Source of the DNA: Klebsormidium nitens
Taxonomy: Eukaryota > Streptophyta > Klebsormidiophyceae > Klebsormidiales > Klebsormidiaceae
NCBI GenBank assembly: GCA_000708835.1
Contig: DF237109.1
Span: forward strand, 129,990-166,667
Direction of reading: 5' to 3'
Length of the DNA stretch: 36,678 bases
Below, piece by piece: positions 20,729-31,912 of the stretch. Each line of letters begins with the position of its first letter. Position 1 is the first letter of the stretch. The notes under the pieces are model-generated. The model did not search any database and had not been told where the DNA came from. It worked only from the letters and a program-made list of their open reading frames with translations. The position numbers and the translations under genes were made by a program.

Positions 20729-23700
20729 ATGGCAGACTTCAGCACATCTTCCCAAAAGAAGCGATGGATTTTCAGTGCAGAGGAAATAGTGAGTTGACAC
20801 ATCCACTGCCACACTAGCACTGCAATGCCACCACCTTCATACTTCAGATTCTTGATTGATCTGGACTGTTGATGATCAGTCTTGGTGCCCATCATCTTGG
20901 CGGTCTTTGCGACGCCACTCTTTCGAGGCTCCTCTTTGAAAGAATTCCCTGTCCGGAGGGGAGGTCCAAGTGCACCACTTGTCATGTGAGCTCCCTTGCA
21001 ACAATCTGGAACATTATAAGCCATCAGGGATGATAGATACATGTTTGCACCAGACCCTGACCGTTTCAGTTGTGCATGTTTTCAGCATAGCAAGAGGGCC
21101 AGCTGCAACAAGAAGAGCGCAGAAGCTCTCATCAAGGTATGTAATGCTGAAAGAACCGCTGGGCCTAAGGTGTGCTTGTGGTTCTGCGCGCATATAGGCC
21201 ATGCTGATTTTGGGCTTTGATGAACATCAGCAAGTGGCAGCCAAGCTCTGTCTGCCTCAAAGTCTTGGCTGCTCTTTGCAGTTTGGCAGCACGGACCTTG
21301 ACGCTCAGGCTGGGCTTCCGGACACGGGCAGAGCGGAAGGGGGGCTTCCTGGAGCTGGGCCATCCCAAGGTGAACTCCCAACGGTCCCTGCACAGGAATT
21401 CACGATCTTGCAAATAGCCCATGTCAGCATGTTAAGCAGCTGTCTGGCCATCCCACTGCCATGCTGAGTGATTGTGTCTTGCGCTCCAGGCGGAGCTGCC
21501 CCTGCGCTGCCTGCGGTGTTGAGCGTGGCAGATGAGGCGGTACTGCGCCGGCACTATGAGGGCAAGCTGCAGCCCGTGTGCAAGGCCTTCTCCTTCCCGC
21601 ACAAAATACAGGTGACGCACTGGATATGGGAACTGCTCCGCTCGGAGCAAAGGTCCATAGCGATTCGTTCGCTCGTTGCCCTGTCGTCCTTTGGTCTTTG
21701 GCCATTCCGCAGACCTTTGTGTGTCAACGGTCCCATTCAGCAGCCCCCTCCTCCTCTTGCCATTCCCCCCCACCATTGGTCTGCCCTGTTGCAGGCGACC
21801 GCCCTTCTGTACTTCAAGCGCTTCTACCTGCACCACTCCGTCATGGACGTGGACCCCAAGGACATCATGTAAGCCACATAAGCAGCCCCCTCATTTGTTC
21901 TTTTCCTCTCCTTCTCCTTGACGCGGTAGCCCCTCGTCCTAGTCGTCAATCAACGGTAAGCAGACTGCAGCTGTATGGCGAACCTTATCCACTGTCAGGC
22001 TGCGCGCCGTCGCTGTCCTGGTGGGCAGGCTTTGACTGCGGCGCGTGTGGTGTTGGTGCTTGCCAGGTTGACGTGCGTGTACCTGGCGTGCAAGGTGGAG
22101 GAGAGCCACGTGTCGGCTGACGAGTTTGGCAAGGGCATCAAGCAGGACCCCGCCGCCGTGCTCAAGAACGAGCTGCCCGTGCTGCAGGTCAGCGCGCCTG
22201 CTGGCAGCTTTCACACATACCCTGGCAGACCACCGTCCGCAGCCTTCATTGGCGTCTGTTACTGGAACTACACATGTCTGCGTCAGTAAGATTCGGCGTT
22301 GTGGACAGCAAGTTGCGAGGGCCCTCGGCTGTCCAGGTACATGCAGATACTGGGTTTCAACGGTACTAGATGTAGGCGAATCTTGTACTGTTGGTCGATA
22401 CCGCTTACGATCATCGATGCTGGGCTCACCCTTCTGGTTGAGGTACAACCTGATTCGTGTCCTCCTGTTCAGCGCAGGCCCTAGACTTCGATTTGATCGT
22501 CTTCCCTCCGTACCGGGCGCTCGAGGGTTTCTGTCACGACATGGAGGTGAGGATCGTCCTGCAAAATGATTGCAAGCTTTACGTTCAGAGAACCTGAGCG
22601 AGGATTGCAGCATGGGTTCCACATATCAGTTGCCCCCTCCTTTTGATGGCCAAGTTCGTGTGTTGTTTGGCAGGGCACCGCATGATCGGGAACTGTTGTA
22701 CTGCCAGCTTGACCCTGCTCGGTATGAGACTACTCTGTGCCGAAATTATGATCCTGGTTTCGTGGTGCTCTTTATCATAGTCGACGGTTTGATGTTTCTG
22801 CGCGTGCACTCTTTTTGTTCTGGTCGATCAGGGTGCGGCATTCGGTCAGCCTGCATTCTCTTGGCAGGAGCGCAGCCTGGTGTCGTCTGAGGAGAGGGCC
22901 GCCGCGTCGACCAGCGGGCGCGACTGGCTCGACGAGGCCATGCGCACGGACGCCAGCCTCATGTTCCTGCCGGGCCAGGTGAGGCCACGCAAAGCGCAAG
23001 CAGGGACCAGGCACAGAATAAGAAGCGAATCTGTGCTCGAAGAGAACTTCTATCGATCGACTCCCATTTCCGGCCAGACTGGGGACACCATGTAGGGAGG
23101 TTCTTACTAATCAGGTTCGTCGATTAGGCGAGTGTGCGATCAATCGTGACTGGGCAGTTTAGTACTTGCTACGACCTGTACGCCTGCCATGTGGAGCATG
23201 TCGGAGACGGTCCAATCTTCTGCGCATGAGTGGATTGCTAGAGGAAAGAGTTGGATGTCCGCAACCTTTCATCAGCTGAAGGGCTCACTTCGATGACAGC
23301 AGGTCCGCAACAGTGGCGCAGATTTTTGCCCCTCCCTGCAGATTGCTCTTGCGGCCCTGCGTGTGTATGCCCAACGGGAGAGGAAAGAGAGAATCACAGG
23401 GTGAGCGCGACCCACGGAGTTGCCGAGACAAACTGCACCTGGTGTCGAAGTGTTGCCATCAGTGTGTGTGCACTAGTAGCGGGGCTTGCCCGTTTGGTCA
23501 CAGCCTGCTGCAATCGACGAGGGTATGTATCTCGCCAGCCGTTCTAGCCGCTGTCGTGCTGTGACCTGGCTCACCTGACTGCGGCTGCATTGGCTGGCAG
23601 GTATGTGAAGGAGACTTTGGAGCGGCTGCAGGGGGCGGAGTCACTGGACCGGCTCAGCGCCACGCTGGATGACATCACTGCCATGGTGAGGCCAGCAGGC

Positions 23701-24774
23701 CCCGGGGGAGCCGAAATGGCGACCCGTCGAATTGTGGAAAATAGCCCGACGTAGTCTTGTTGGGTGCACTGACTGCCATCCTTGCACACTCAAACGGACG
23801 CCTGCTTGCTTCGTATCACGCTTGTCCAGGAGGCGACACGTGTTCGAGCTCTTGCCAAAGCCGCCTTGCCGGCAAACTGCACTTCCTCAAATTCCCCGAC
23901 TCTCGCCGCATCCTCGATCGTGCAACTTTCAAGTGTTTGAAGGTCGTCGCATAACCCGCAGCGACATGTTCTTACTGCCCTTCATCCGGCAAGTACACCA
24001 GTACACTTTTAAAACAAGCGGGTGTGCCCCTCCCCGCCGATCCTGCCCCGCTCTCGCTAAGCGTGCCTGGCGCGTGCAGGTATCAAGTGCGGGCCCGCTG
24101 CCGGAGGTGGCGGCCGTGCAGAAGCTGGACCGGCAGGGCAAGTTTTGCCGCAAGCCAGAGCTGTGGCGGGAGCTCGAGTGAGGCACACCTCTCTAGACCG
24201 TTCAACACACAGGCTTTCGGCCAAGCGTGGGCCAGCACAGAAGCGCATGCCCACCACGTACACCCTGCGACACCGCTGATGTGCAAGACGAGGCCGCCGT
24301 GTTTGCTTGCCCTTTGGGGTGGTTTTGCCATCATGGTGTGAGCCGACGCGGTGAGCGTGCAACGCCGAGCGTGGGTTGTGCTTGGGTGTGCAGGAGTCGG
24401 AAGCGCGAGGAGAAGAAGGCGCGGAAGCAGCAGCAAAAGCAGAAGCGGGCGAGCCACGACGTGCAGTCGAGGGAGGCGCCACCCGAGTGAGCCACCGTCA
24501 AATACTCTGTCGGACTCTGGAACTTTGAGATGGAAGCCGATCTACATACGCGCGCTAGAAGGCGTGCTGTGACAAGTAGGACTTTGCGGAGACTCTCGCC
24601 TGAGATGGAGTTGTGTGACTGGTGCTTGAACTGCATAAGTCAAGCTTTGCAGCCAGCCTGTTCGGATGAAACGGCTTTTTGCCTTGCTGTTGCAGGGAGG
24701 ACCCCGCTGCTAGTCAAGATATGAAGCGAAGAAAAAGCGAACCGGCCGGTAGCGCCGCACCTCCGGGTACCTGA
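20729..24774 (+). CDS. CYCH: Cyclin H (regulatory subunit of the CDK-activating kinase and TFIIH)
   Basis: Cyclin H pairs with CDK7/CDKD and MAT1 to phosphorylate cell-cycle CDKs and, within TFIIH, the RNA polymerase II C-terminal domain in the nucleus. Exons are 20729-20788, 21086-21136, 21282-21369, 21490-21611, 21795-21868, 22067-22187, 22478-22546, 22868-22978, 23342-23400, 23601-23685, 24080-24177, 24394-24486 and 24696-24774, giving 369 residues (Arabidopsis CYCH;1 is about 336). The start [16 protein letters not shown] matches the plant family closely. The cyclin box has [60 protein letters not shown] and [17 protein letters not shown]. The tail is Lys/Arg-rich and ends [11 protein letters not shown]. 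Exon 12 would end at an in-frame TGA (24487-24489) if its intron were retained, giving a 345-residue protein ending APPE. I prefer the spliced form because its tail resembles the plant one. UGUAA follows at 24996. Confidence 0.95.
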
Positions 24775-26252
24775 TAAGACCACCGATCAAGACCGGACAC
24801 CCAAGGTGGCCTCAGCCATTGCACCTTCAAAACCTACGATCTCGACGTTTCCTGGTGCAGCGCTGCGCTTAGCAAAGCATCACCTCTCGAATTCGCAGCT
24901 GTCATTCCTGAGCTGAACAACTCAGTAATCACAAAAGATGGTTGTGGCAAGGCCGTTGTGACCTACTAAGAAAAATCATTGGTTCTACATTGCTATGTAA
25001 TGTTCAGCACTTCGACTGTCAACAGCGATGGAATCCGGATTGTATATTCGGATTTATAAATGATTAGCGTACGCGCGATCATGTTTTCGACGCATGCATG
25101 CATTATATATGGAGCTTTTCCCACCGGCCATGCTGGCGCGGCCGACGCCGGTATACAGACGTATGCAGTACAGGGTAGACGTACAGTGGACGCATCACAT
25201 GTCACTGCGCTAGACCCGGCCGCTGGCCCACAATTGTACGTTGCAGCGCGCGCCCGCTGTATACTAATGGTCTGCATGCAATCTGAAACGTTGTACTGAT
25301 ATATCGCGATCTCGATCATGAACTCAGTAAGTTGGATTTATAGGTGCCTTATATAATGCCGTCTATTGACAGTGTATTATTAGCGCCGGGATTAGCAGTA
25401 TTGTCATCACGATCTCTAAGAATTGATTACTCGATCGCGGGTATACCGGTATATGAATGAAAAAATAAACGATCGAACAAACAATATGCGCTCAAAATAA
25501 GTAGGCAAGGCAAACACATGCGGCACCATTCGTGCGCAAACCGTATGTTGAACATACTCGTAAATGGCACTCGCACATTGCATGTACAATAAAGCCGCAA
25601 GAGCCGACCAGTGCCAAATCAAATCATGAATGACTGATCATGCTCGAGTACGTCTCGCCTGCTCAATCTCATGCACGTAGTATTGAACGTATCCGCGTGT
25701 AATTCTGGTTAACTTGATCAAACGCGTCTGGGGACCCTTTTCATAAGCGCGTCCAACCCGGTTATAGAGTCTTTGGGAGGTTCGCTATTAGTTTACCATA
25801 TTGGGGCTTGCTTGGACGCTTGTTTCGAGATTTCTTGCTTTCAGGGGCTCCATTAGCCGGCCTGCAGAGACGTCCCTTGAAATTAGAGTAAGCCTTACGG
25901 ATCGGTTTATTTCACTTGAGCAAAGACGTTTTGAGGAGCAGCCAACAGGCAGGCTGCCAATAAGGTCGCTGAAAAGCAGTCCATATAGACAACGTGAGAG
26001 GAACGCTCCATTGTGAAAATGCACGGCAATCGCCAGAACAACGACCTATACTTAGACCCCATTTCTCGTAGGTCTTTCAGAGAGAATAGGTTGAGCATTT
26101 TAAGCTCATTCCTTACGGGTCTACGCTGCAACTCGACCACACTTGCAGCCTAAAGGTGATTGAATCCTGGTGCGTTTGCAGTGGATGGATAAGGAAGTCG
26201 GCAGACGGACTGGGATAAGCTGACCGTATTGATAGCAAAGGATGCCTGCTCC
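24775..26252. other. Convergent intergenic region with an AT-rich island
   Basis: This lies between the 3' ends of cyclin H and the acidic RRM gene. From about 24990 to 25660 the sequence turns AT-rich, with ATATAT, CGATCG and CATGCATG words, including the run at 25092-25112. From about 25700 to 26250 composition returns towards average, with short unassigned frames on both strands. No gene, tRNA or intact element is recognised. Confidence 0.55.
24996..25000 (+). terminator. Candidate UGUAA polyadenylation signal of cyclin H
   Basis: TGTAA lies 221 nt after the cyclin H stop codon and is the first in this region. Motif and spacing suit a green-algal 3' end. Confidence 0.5.
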
Positions 26253-29200
26253 TCACCTGCTTTGCGATCCCTCTCTTTGCCGACTCTCGCCTTCCGGCTT
26301 CCCGCCTCTCGCCTGCCCGCTCCGCGGCCCCCTCCCCGGCCTGCCGCTCCCCGCCTTCTTCGCCGGCGCGGCTTGCTCCTCCTCGTCGTCGTCGTCGAAC
26401 ATGCCCGGGTTGGCCAGCAGCGCGCTCACCAGCTCCAGCACCTCGGGGGACGGCTCCGGCACGGCCTTGCCCGCCGCCTTCAGCCTTGCGATGCCCGCCG
26501 CCAGCTCGCGCTTCTCCGCGGCCAGCAGCTCGCGGTAGTCCAGCTTGCCCACCGGAACCTTCACGCTCGCACTCGGCCCCGCGCCGCCCTCCCTGTCCCC
26601 GCCACTTGACCGCGCGCTTCTCGCCCCTTCCGCTTCTTCCTCCCCTTCGTCATCGCTCTCGTCGAGGACCCATTCCTCCTCCTCAAATTCGTCGTCCAAC
26701 TCGAACGCCCCCTCTTCCTCGTCCGACATGTCTGATCGGCTCGTGTCTCGCTCGGCCTGCGCCCCGGCCCCCCCCCTCCCTTGCACCAGCTCCTGCACGT
26801 TCTGCGGCTCCCGCTGCAGCTTCTTCAGCCGCTTGTGCTTTGCCTTGTCGAAGCCGCCCCCGCGCACCATCGTCCGGTTGGCACTGTCCCACGTGACGGT
26901 GACGTCGTCCTGGCTGGGCCGCTCCGCGCCCTGGAAGCCGGGCAGCTGGCCGAAGTGCCACGCGACCAGCTTCTCCTCAAACGCGCGCTTCTGCGCGAGC
27001 GCCGACTCTGTCACCAGCTCCACCTCTACCGCTGCTCCTCCCGTCACCTCTGCGATGCGGGCAGCCACCTCCTCCTGCGCACAAGGTGCGGCCACGGGGT
27101 CAACTGCACTGTCTGCGAGCTAACATGTATGACGCTCTCCGTCGTGCTGCTGACAATCTTCCCAACAGGAAAGGGAACTGGTACTCTGGTAGGATCCCTG
27201 AGGTGGCCATGCGCTGGCAGCGTCCGCCTCACTACCGTAGAGTGCTCAAATCCAAACCAATAACATCTTCATTTGGGCCGATTTCCGATCAATGCGTGCC
27301 AAGCAGGGATCCAGTGCCATGTCATACCGGCACGGGCAGCTGTCCGTCTTTCGCGGCCCGCGGGTCGACCCGGCCCACCTCCTGGCCGCGCACGATGAGC
27401 GTGCCGTCGTCCAGCAGCTTGGTCACGCGCGCTGACCGCGGCGCTGCACACGAACAGCCACACACGCGCATCACATTGGAGGCCGCAGGCGCAAGCCCAG
27501 GCGCACACCCGTCCTGGTGCTCTGTTACCAGAGGGCTAATCTAATCCAGAAAGGCAGGTCTTCGATGCGTACTGAAAAATCATCGACTCCCGAGACAACA
27601 ACTGACTTCAGGCCGTCGAACAGACCAGGCAAGGGGGCTCCATGGCTTCCAGAGAGCACACCCACCGAGTTCCTCCCCCGGGGCGCAGTCCGATATTTCC
27701 ACCTCCGCTGCCCCGTCTTCCTCGTCCTCCTCCCAGTCCCCGTCCTCGTCCTCCTCGCCCCACTCGGCCCCCGCCTCCTCGTCCCACTCACCTGCAAGGC
27801 ACGACGGCAGGCAGCCCGGTGAGCAAGCACGGAGCCGCAGCAAGACCTTGCTCTCGAAGCAGGACAAGCGACCTTTCCATGCCTCTCCTTGCGCTTCGGC
27901 CCAGAATGAAGGTCCGCCGCTGACCGAACGACCTCGCCTCCACACAGTCAGAGTTGGCAGGTCTTGGCGGCATCCGGCTGGCACGGCCGCTGGCAGACTT
28001 GGAAGCGCCTCAAGAGCAGAATTCCAAGGGCAGGGATCGTTGCGATGCGCTCACCTTCCTCTTCATCACCATCATCGTCCAGTGCCGCGTCGGCGAGGTC
28101 CTCGTCGTCGAACAGGTCATCGATGTTCTCGCCCTCGCCCTTCTCCGCGTCCTTGTCCGCCGCCGCGGCCAGCTGCACCGCGCGCGCCAGCGTCGGCCCC
28201 GCCCTCGCCCCGCCCGCCTCTGCCACATTCCCACTCAAGGCCGCCGAGCGCCCGTCCTCGCCGTCCTTGCTGGCCGGGAGCGCCTTCCCTGCTGCCTGCG
28301 TCCCCAGCAGCGCACGTGTGCCGCCCGTCTCCTCTCGACCGCCGCTGCTTCCGTAGCTGCGCCGCCCCCGCCTCCTGCCCGTCCCGCACCAGCTGGTCAA
28401 CGCGTCTGCTTTCCGAGTTTGTCGCGGGAGAGCGGTCTGGTGCCGCCTGGGCGGGGGGGGCCTCCTTTGGGGATTTCACCGTGGCTGCCTGCAGCTCGGC
28501 CTCGTCATGCGGGGGGCTGCCCTCGAGCAGCGCGTGCCGGCCGGCCTCCTCCTCCAGAGTGCGCTGCTGCTGCAGCTGCTCCGCACCTGCGGACGACACC
28601 AAGGACGACCATCACTACCGCACCCAACTTGGAGGCCTTGAACAAGAGACACGGGCTCGAGCACGGTCTTTGCGCATGTCGAGGCTGACCCGGAGCAAGT
28701 CCAGCATGCATGGCTTTGACAAGAGCGACAGAAGCGGAGCTCTTTTGTCTGTAACACCAGTAGTTAAAGCACCCGGCTTTCTGTTGCAACAACACAAACA
28801 AACTGCTGGCATAGATGAAACAAGCGGAATGGTGACTGAAATGCCAGAGTGCCCGAGAGTCTTTGCAGTGCCGGTTCGAAGCACACGCAGGACAAACAAA
28901 CTTTCACAACCGCTTCTCCGGAGCAGTTTGACAAGACAGGCGGAACTTGAGCAAACCCTTTTTTCACACGACATAACAAGAAAGTGATATCCTGAAGACT
29001 GAATGGGACTAGCACGGAGCATTCGTAAATCACAAACCACCTTGACGCAAATGCAATTGGACTGCTTACTTAGATTGGAGGTTTATCCTGGCACTTGACT
29101 TTCAGTGTCCTGTTGCTGTCTAAGTAACGGCAGGAGAGATTAAGCCCACAAGCCCCCACTTGACTGTCTACTTCGAACAGCAGGAATAACAACTCGACTA

Positions 29201-31170
29201 CGTTCCTGCCTCTTCCTCCTAATAGCTGCCATGTCAAGGGCAGAGTGTCTCTCACCTTTCTTGCGGCCCTCCTCAATCAGCTCGTCCACATCGTCTTCCT
29301 CGTCCTCGTCGCTGTCCTCGTCATTCACAGCGGAGGCCTCCACCAGGAGCAGCTGCTGCCGCTTGTCGGCCAGCTTGGCGGTGATGCGCCGCTCGATCTT
29401 GCCAAACTGGATCGCACGTCCCTGGAACGACGTGCAGAAGCTGCACCCAAGGTTGCAAAGAGTATCTCGATGTGGCCCACACAATATTGACAAGCACAGT
29501 TAGCCTGACACTTGGACGCCCATCAGACCCGGTGAGAACAGTGCTTTACTTCATCTGAAAAAGCCAAAGCTTCAGCCACCTCCATCACCTACACGAGAGC
29601 CGGCTGCGTTTGCCCCACTCACCCCGCTGCGTACTGCTGGTCTTCAAAGATGAGGGTGGCGGAGCCTTTGCAGGTGCAATCGCGCGTGTCACGGTCCCCC
29701 TCCTCTGCGGGTCGGATGACGAGCAGCCCCGGGACGGCCGCCAGGGCCTTGCGCAGGTCGCGCCCCACCTTCTTCTTGCGCGGCAGGTTGCCCACCGCCA
29801 CCTTCACCCCCGCCGGCGTGTTGGGGGGGTACTTGTCCTCCGGCGTGCCACGCAGCAGCCACGGGAAGGGCCCCGAGTGCGCCGCAGGGGGGGCTGTACA
29901 GCCACACACACGGGCAGTCAATGTACCCCGCGCAGCATGGCAGCCCAGCGCATCAGACCCGCCCTGAGGGTGCGACCACCTCAGTGGCCACACTCGCCTT
30001 TGCTGCGCAAGGCTATACCACCACGCCAGTGTGCAGACTCTTTGATGCGCGCGATGGTGGAGGTGGTACAAGATGCAAAAGTGCGTCCGCCAGCCGGGCA
30101 GTAAAGACATTGCATGTGCGTGGGCTGTTTCTGATGTTTTCATATTAGGGAGGGGGAAGAGCAACTGTTGATAACTTGCAATGCCGGTCTTTCACAGCAG
30201 AATTGTAGCAGGATAAGTTCACAGCTGGACAGCAACACAGGTGTGTACTTGCTGCACAACTAAACACCTCAACAAGATGACAAGCCGGAGTAGTAGTTGT
30301 GAACCATTCAAGCGAATTCCTTCACCCAAGCTGGTAATGGTGGATCATCGGAGAACAGCACACAAGCCAGATTACGCGGGAGTGCTCCATGAGAACAAGC
30401 GGCAGTCGCCTGGGGCACTCACGGAGTGGTGGCCTCTTCTTCCTTCCGCTGCCTGGCTCACTCCGCGCCACTGCTGGCGCGTCACCCGCCTGCCGTGGTT
30501 TCTTCAGGCCTGCTCTGCCGGCCTCCAAATCCCGCATCAGCGCATCCTCCACGCTGGTGTCATACACCGTGCCCTGCCCAAACCCGCGGGGTGCGGGCCT
30601 GCGCTCCAGGTCTTGCGCCAGCAAGAAGCTGCCGTCCTCCAGCATGTCATCGTCGGGGACATCCCCGCCCAGGTTAAGGTCCGCAAAGCGCTCTTTCAAT
30701 GCCCTGAGCTGGGGACCACCAGGTGACCGCACCAGCCGCAGCCCATGCTCAGAAATGGAAAGAAACGGCGCTCGAGAGAGTGGTGCACTGGAGACAAGCC
30801 TCGTGCCACATGGCTGCCCAAAAAACTTGTCAATTGCATAAGTCGCCGGTAGGGACGTCAAGGGAAGAGCAGGGTGGGGCACGGATGTGCGACCTGCATT
30901 GGATGGACAGGGAGTCAGACATGTACGATAGTTCCAGTTGAAGTGCCAATGTGAGCTGGACTTACCAACACGTAAGCAACCAAGAATGCTGTGTCATTGC
31001 GAAGGTCCTCAAGGGTCTTGCCTTGCATATCCAAAACAAAGGGCCGGGGCCGACCAGGCACAAATCATTCAGTTGTGTCTCTCTGACAAGGTCGAGCGCT
31101 CACCACCACCATTGAAGCACCCTCCTCCACAGCTCGTCACAGATGCAGCTGGGGCGAAGGCAACCGCCAT
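26253..31170 (-). CDS. Acidic RRM-type RNA-binding protein, probably plastid-targeted (spliced)
   Basis: Proposed minus-strand exons are 31170-31104, 30893-30423, 29893-29623, 29440-29256, 28586-28480, 28295-28055, 27791-27666, 27443-27328 and 27074-26253, giving about 801 residues. The first about 70 residues (MAVAFAPAASVTSCGGGC, then Ser/Thr/Pro/Arg-rich and almost without acidic residues) look like a chloroplast transit peptide. Exons 3-4 hold an RRM-like fold: VKVAVGNLPRKKKVGRDLRK, GLLVIRPAEEG, CKGSATLIFED and then AIQFGKIERRI. The rest is low-complexity acidic (DEDSDEDEEDDVDELIEE, NIDDLFDDEDLADAALDDD, WDEEAGAEWGEEDEDGDWEE, ELDDEFEEEEWVLDESDDE). A structured stretch near residues 490-610 includes LDDGTLIVRGQEVGRVDP and VTVTWDSANRTMVRGGGFD. 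It may be related to plant plastid RRM proteins such as Arabidopsis RBD1 (23S rRNA processing); that is memory only. The exon 5/6 junction is the least certain, and the stop could instead be a donor (CAG/GTGAGG). Confidence 0.68.
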
Positions 31171-31300
31171 CTCCTTGCACGCCGTCAGGCCAGAGAAACT
31201 CGGAAGAAGCAAAGACCTAAGTGACAGAAACAGCAGAAACCTGAGAAAGTCGGAGCTTTTCAGCAACAATTTAACCTGAAGGAGAGAGTCGAACAAAAAA
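31171..31300 (-). promoter_or_regulatory. Short gap between the tRNA-Glu and the RRM gene start
   Basis: Only 130 nt separate the tRNA 3' end from the first ATG of the RRM gene on the same strand. The segment reads T-rich on the minus strand. It begins with the Pol III T-run and must hold the RRM 5' UTR, so its Pol II promoter must be very compact or overlap the tRNA gene. Confidence 0.4.
31295..31300 (-). terminator. RNA polymerase III terminator of the tRNA-Glu
   Basis: Six consecutive T residues on the minus strand directly follow the tRNA discriminator base, as expected of a Pol III terminator. Confidence 0.85.
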
Positions 31301-31373
31301 TTCCGTTGCCGGGATTTGAACCCGGGTCGCGCGGGTGAGAGCCGCGTATCCTAACCGACTAGACTACAACGGA
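31301..31373 (-). tRNA. trnE-CUC: tRNA-Glu (anticodon CTC)
   Basis: A 73-nt cloverleaf reads on the minus strand. Acceptor arms TCCGTTG and CAACGGA pair fully, with A as discriminator. The anticodon stem CGCGG/CCGCG closes the loop CTCTCAC, giving anticodon CTC (reads GAG). The T arm is CCGGG/CCCGG with TTCAAAT, and the D arm carries TCGGTTAGGAT. Internal A and B boxes (TAGTCTAGTCGG and GGTTCAAATCC) mark a Pol III gene. There is no intron and no encoded CCA, as usual for a nuclear tRNA. It closely resembles plant nuclear tRNA-Glu. Confidence 0.97.
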
Positions 31374-31912
31374 TGAGATGGTTAGCTACGTTCAGTTCTT
31401 ATAGTATATAAACAATTTTTAATCCTTGTGCCTCCACCATTACCGCGGGTGAGTCCGGCCGGGCCAGACTCGAAGATCGCTGGCTCCGCAAGGCCTTCTC
31501 CGTTTAACGGTTACCGTATCATCCGACCGATCGGCCTTGACATCAGCTTTCATTGAAAGTTACAAGTTTGAAATCCAATGCATTGCAATTTGCAGGCGGT
31601 TGCAGAGCATGGTGTCTTCCTTTTCTCCAGACGATCCTTCCGTAGCTGTGCTGATCAAAAGTAGGTATTATAGTTAATGATGAGAAATGTCTTTAAGAAA
31701 CGGTGTTATATTTTGAAAGATGTTGGAGAAGTCGGGCTTGACCTGCTGGTGGATGGCCCGCTATTCGTTGATAGTTTGATGGGAGTGGTGACAATGAGCA
31801 TTGAGCTGTTGTAAAGATCCTGGGATCGGAGGGAGCACACCTTCGAGTGTGCGGGCGTCCACGCGGATTCCCTTTGAGTCAATTGACATCTCTACTACTT
31901 AGTGCGACTGCA
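31374..31912. other. Upstream region of the RBM34-like gene
   Basis: This 539-nt stretch lies between the tRNA-Glu 5' end and the RBM34-like ATG. It should contain that gene's promoter and 5' UTR. The frame is open upstream of the ATG from about 31847, but without another ATG. I see no further gene and no clear TATA box at a fitting distance. Confidence 0.5.

Noticed and set aside
27848-28987. 379-codon plus-strand open frame, Pro/Arg/Ser-rich
   Set aside because: It lies antisense to the acidic exons of the RRM gene. Antisense of GAN/GNN-rich coding DNA gives long Ser/Pro/Arg frames, and no motif or splice logic supports it.
28600-29250. Minus-strand frames of about 90-140 codons between RRM gene exons 4 and 5
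   Set aside because: They lie in a 669-nt intron, show no similarity, and skipping them gives a phase-1 to phase-1 junction.
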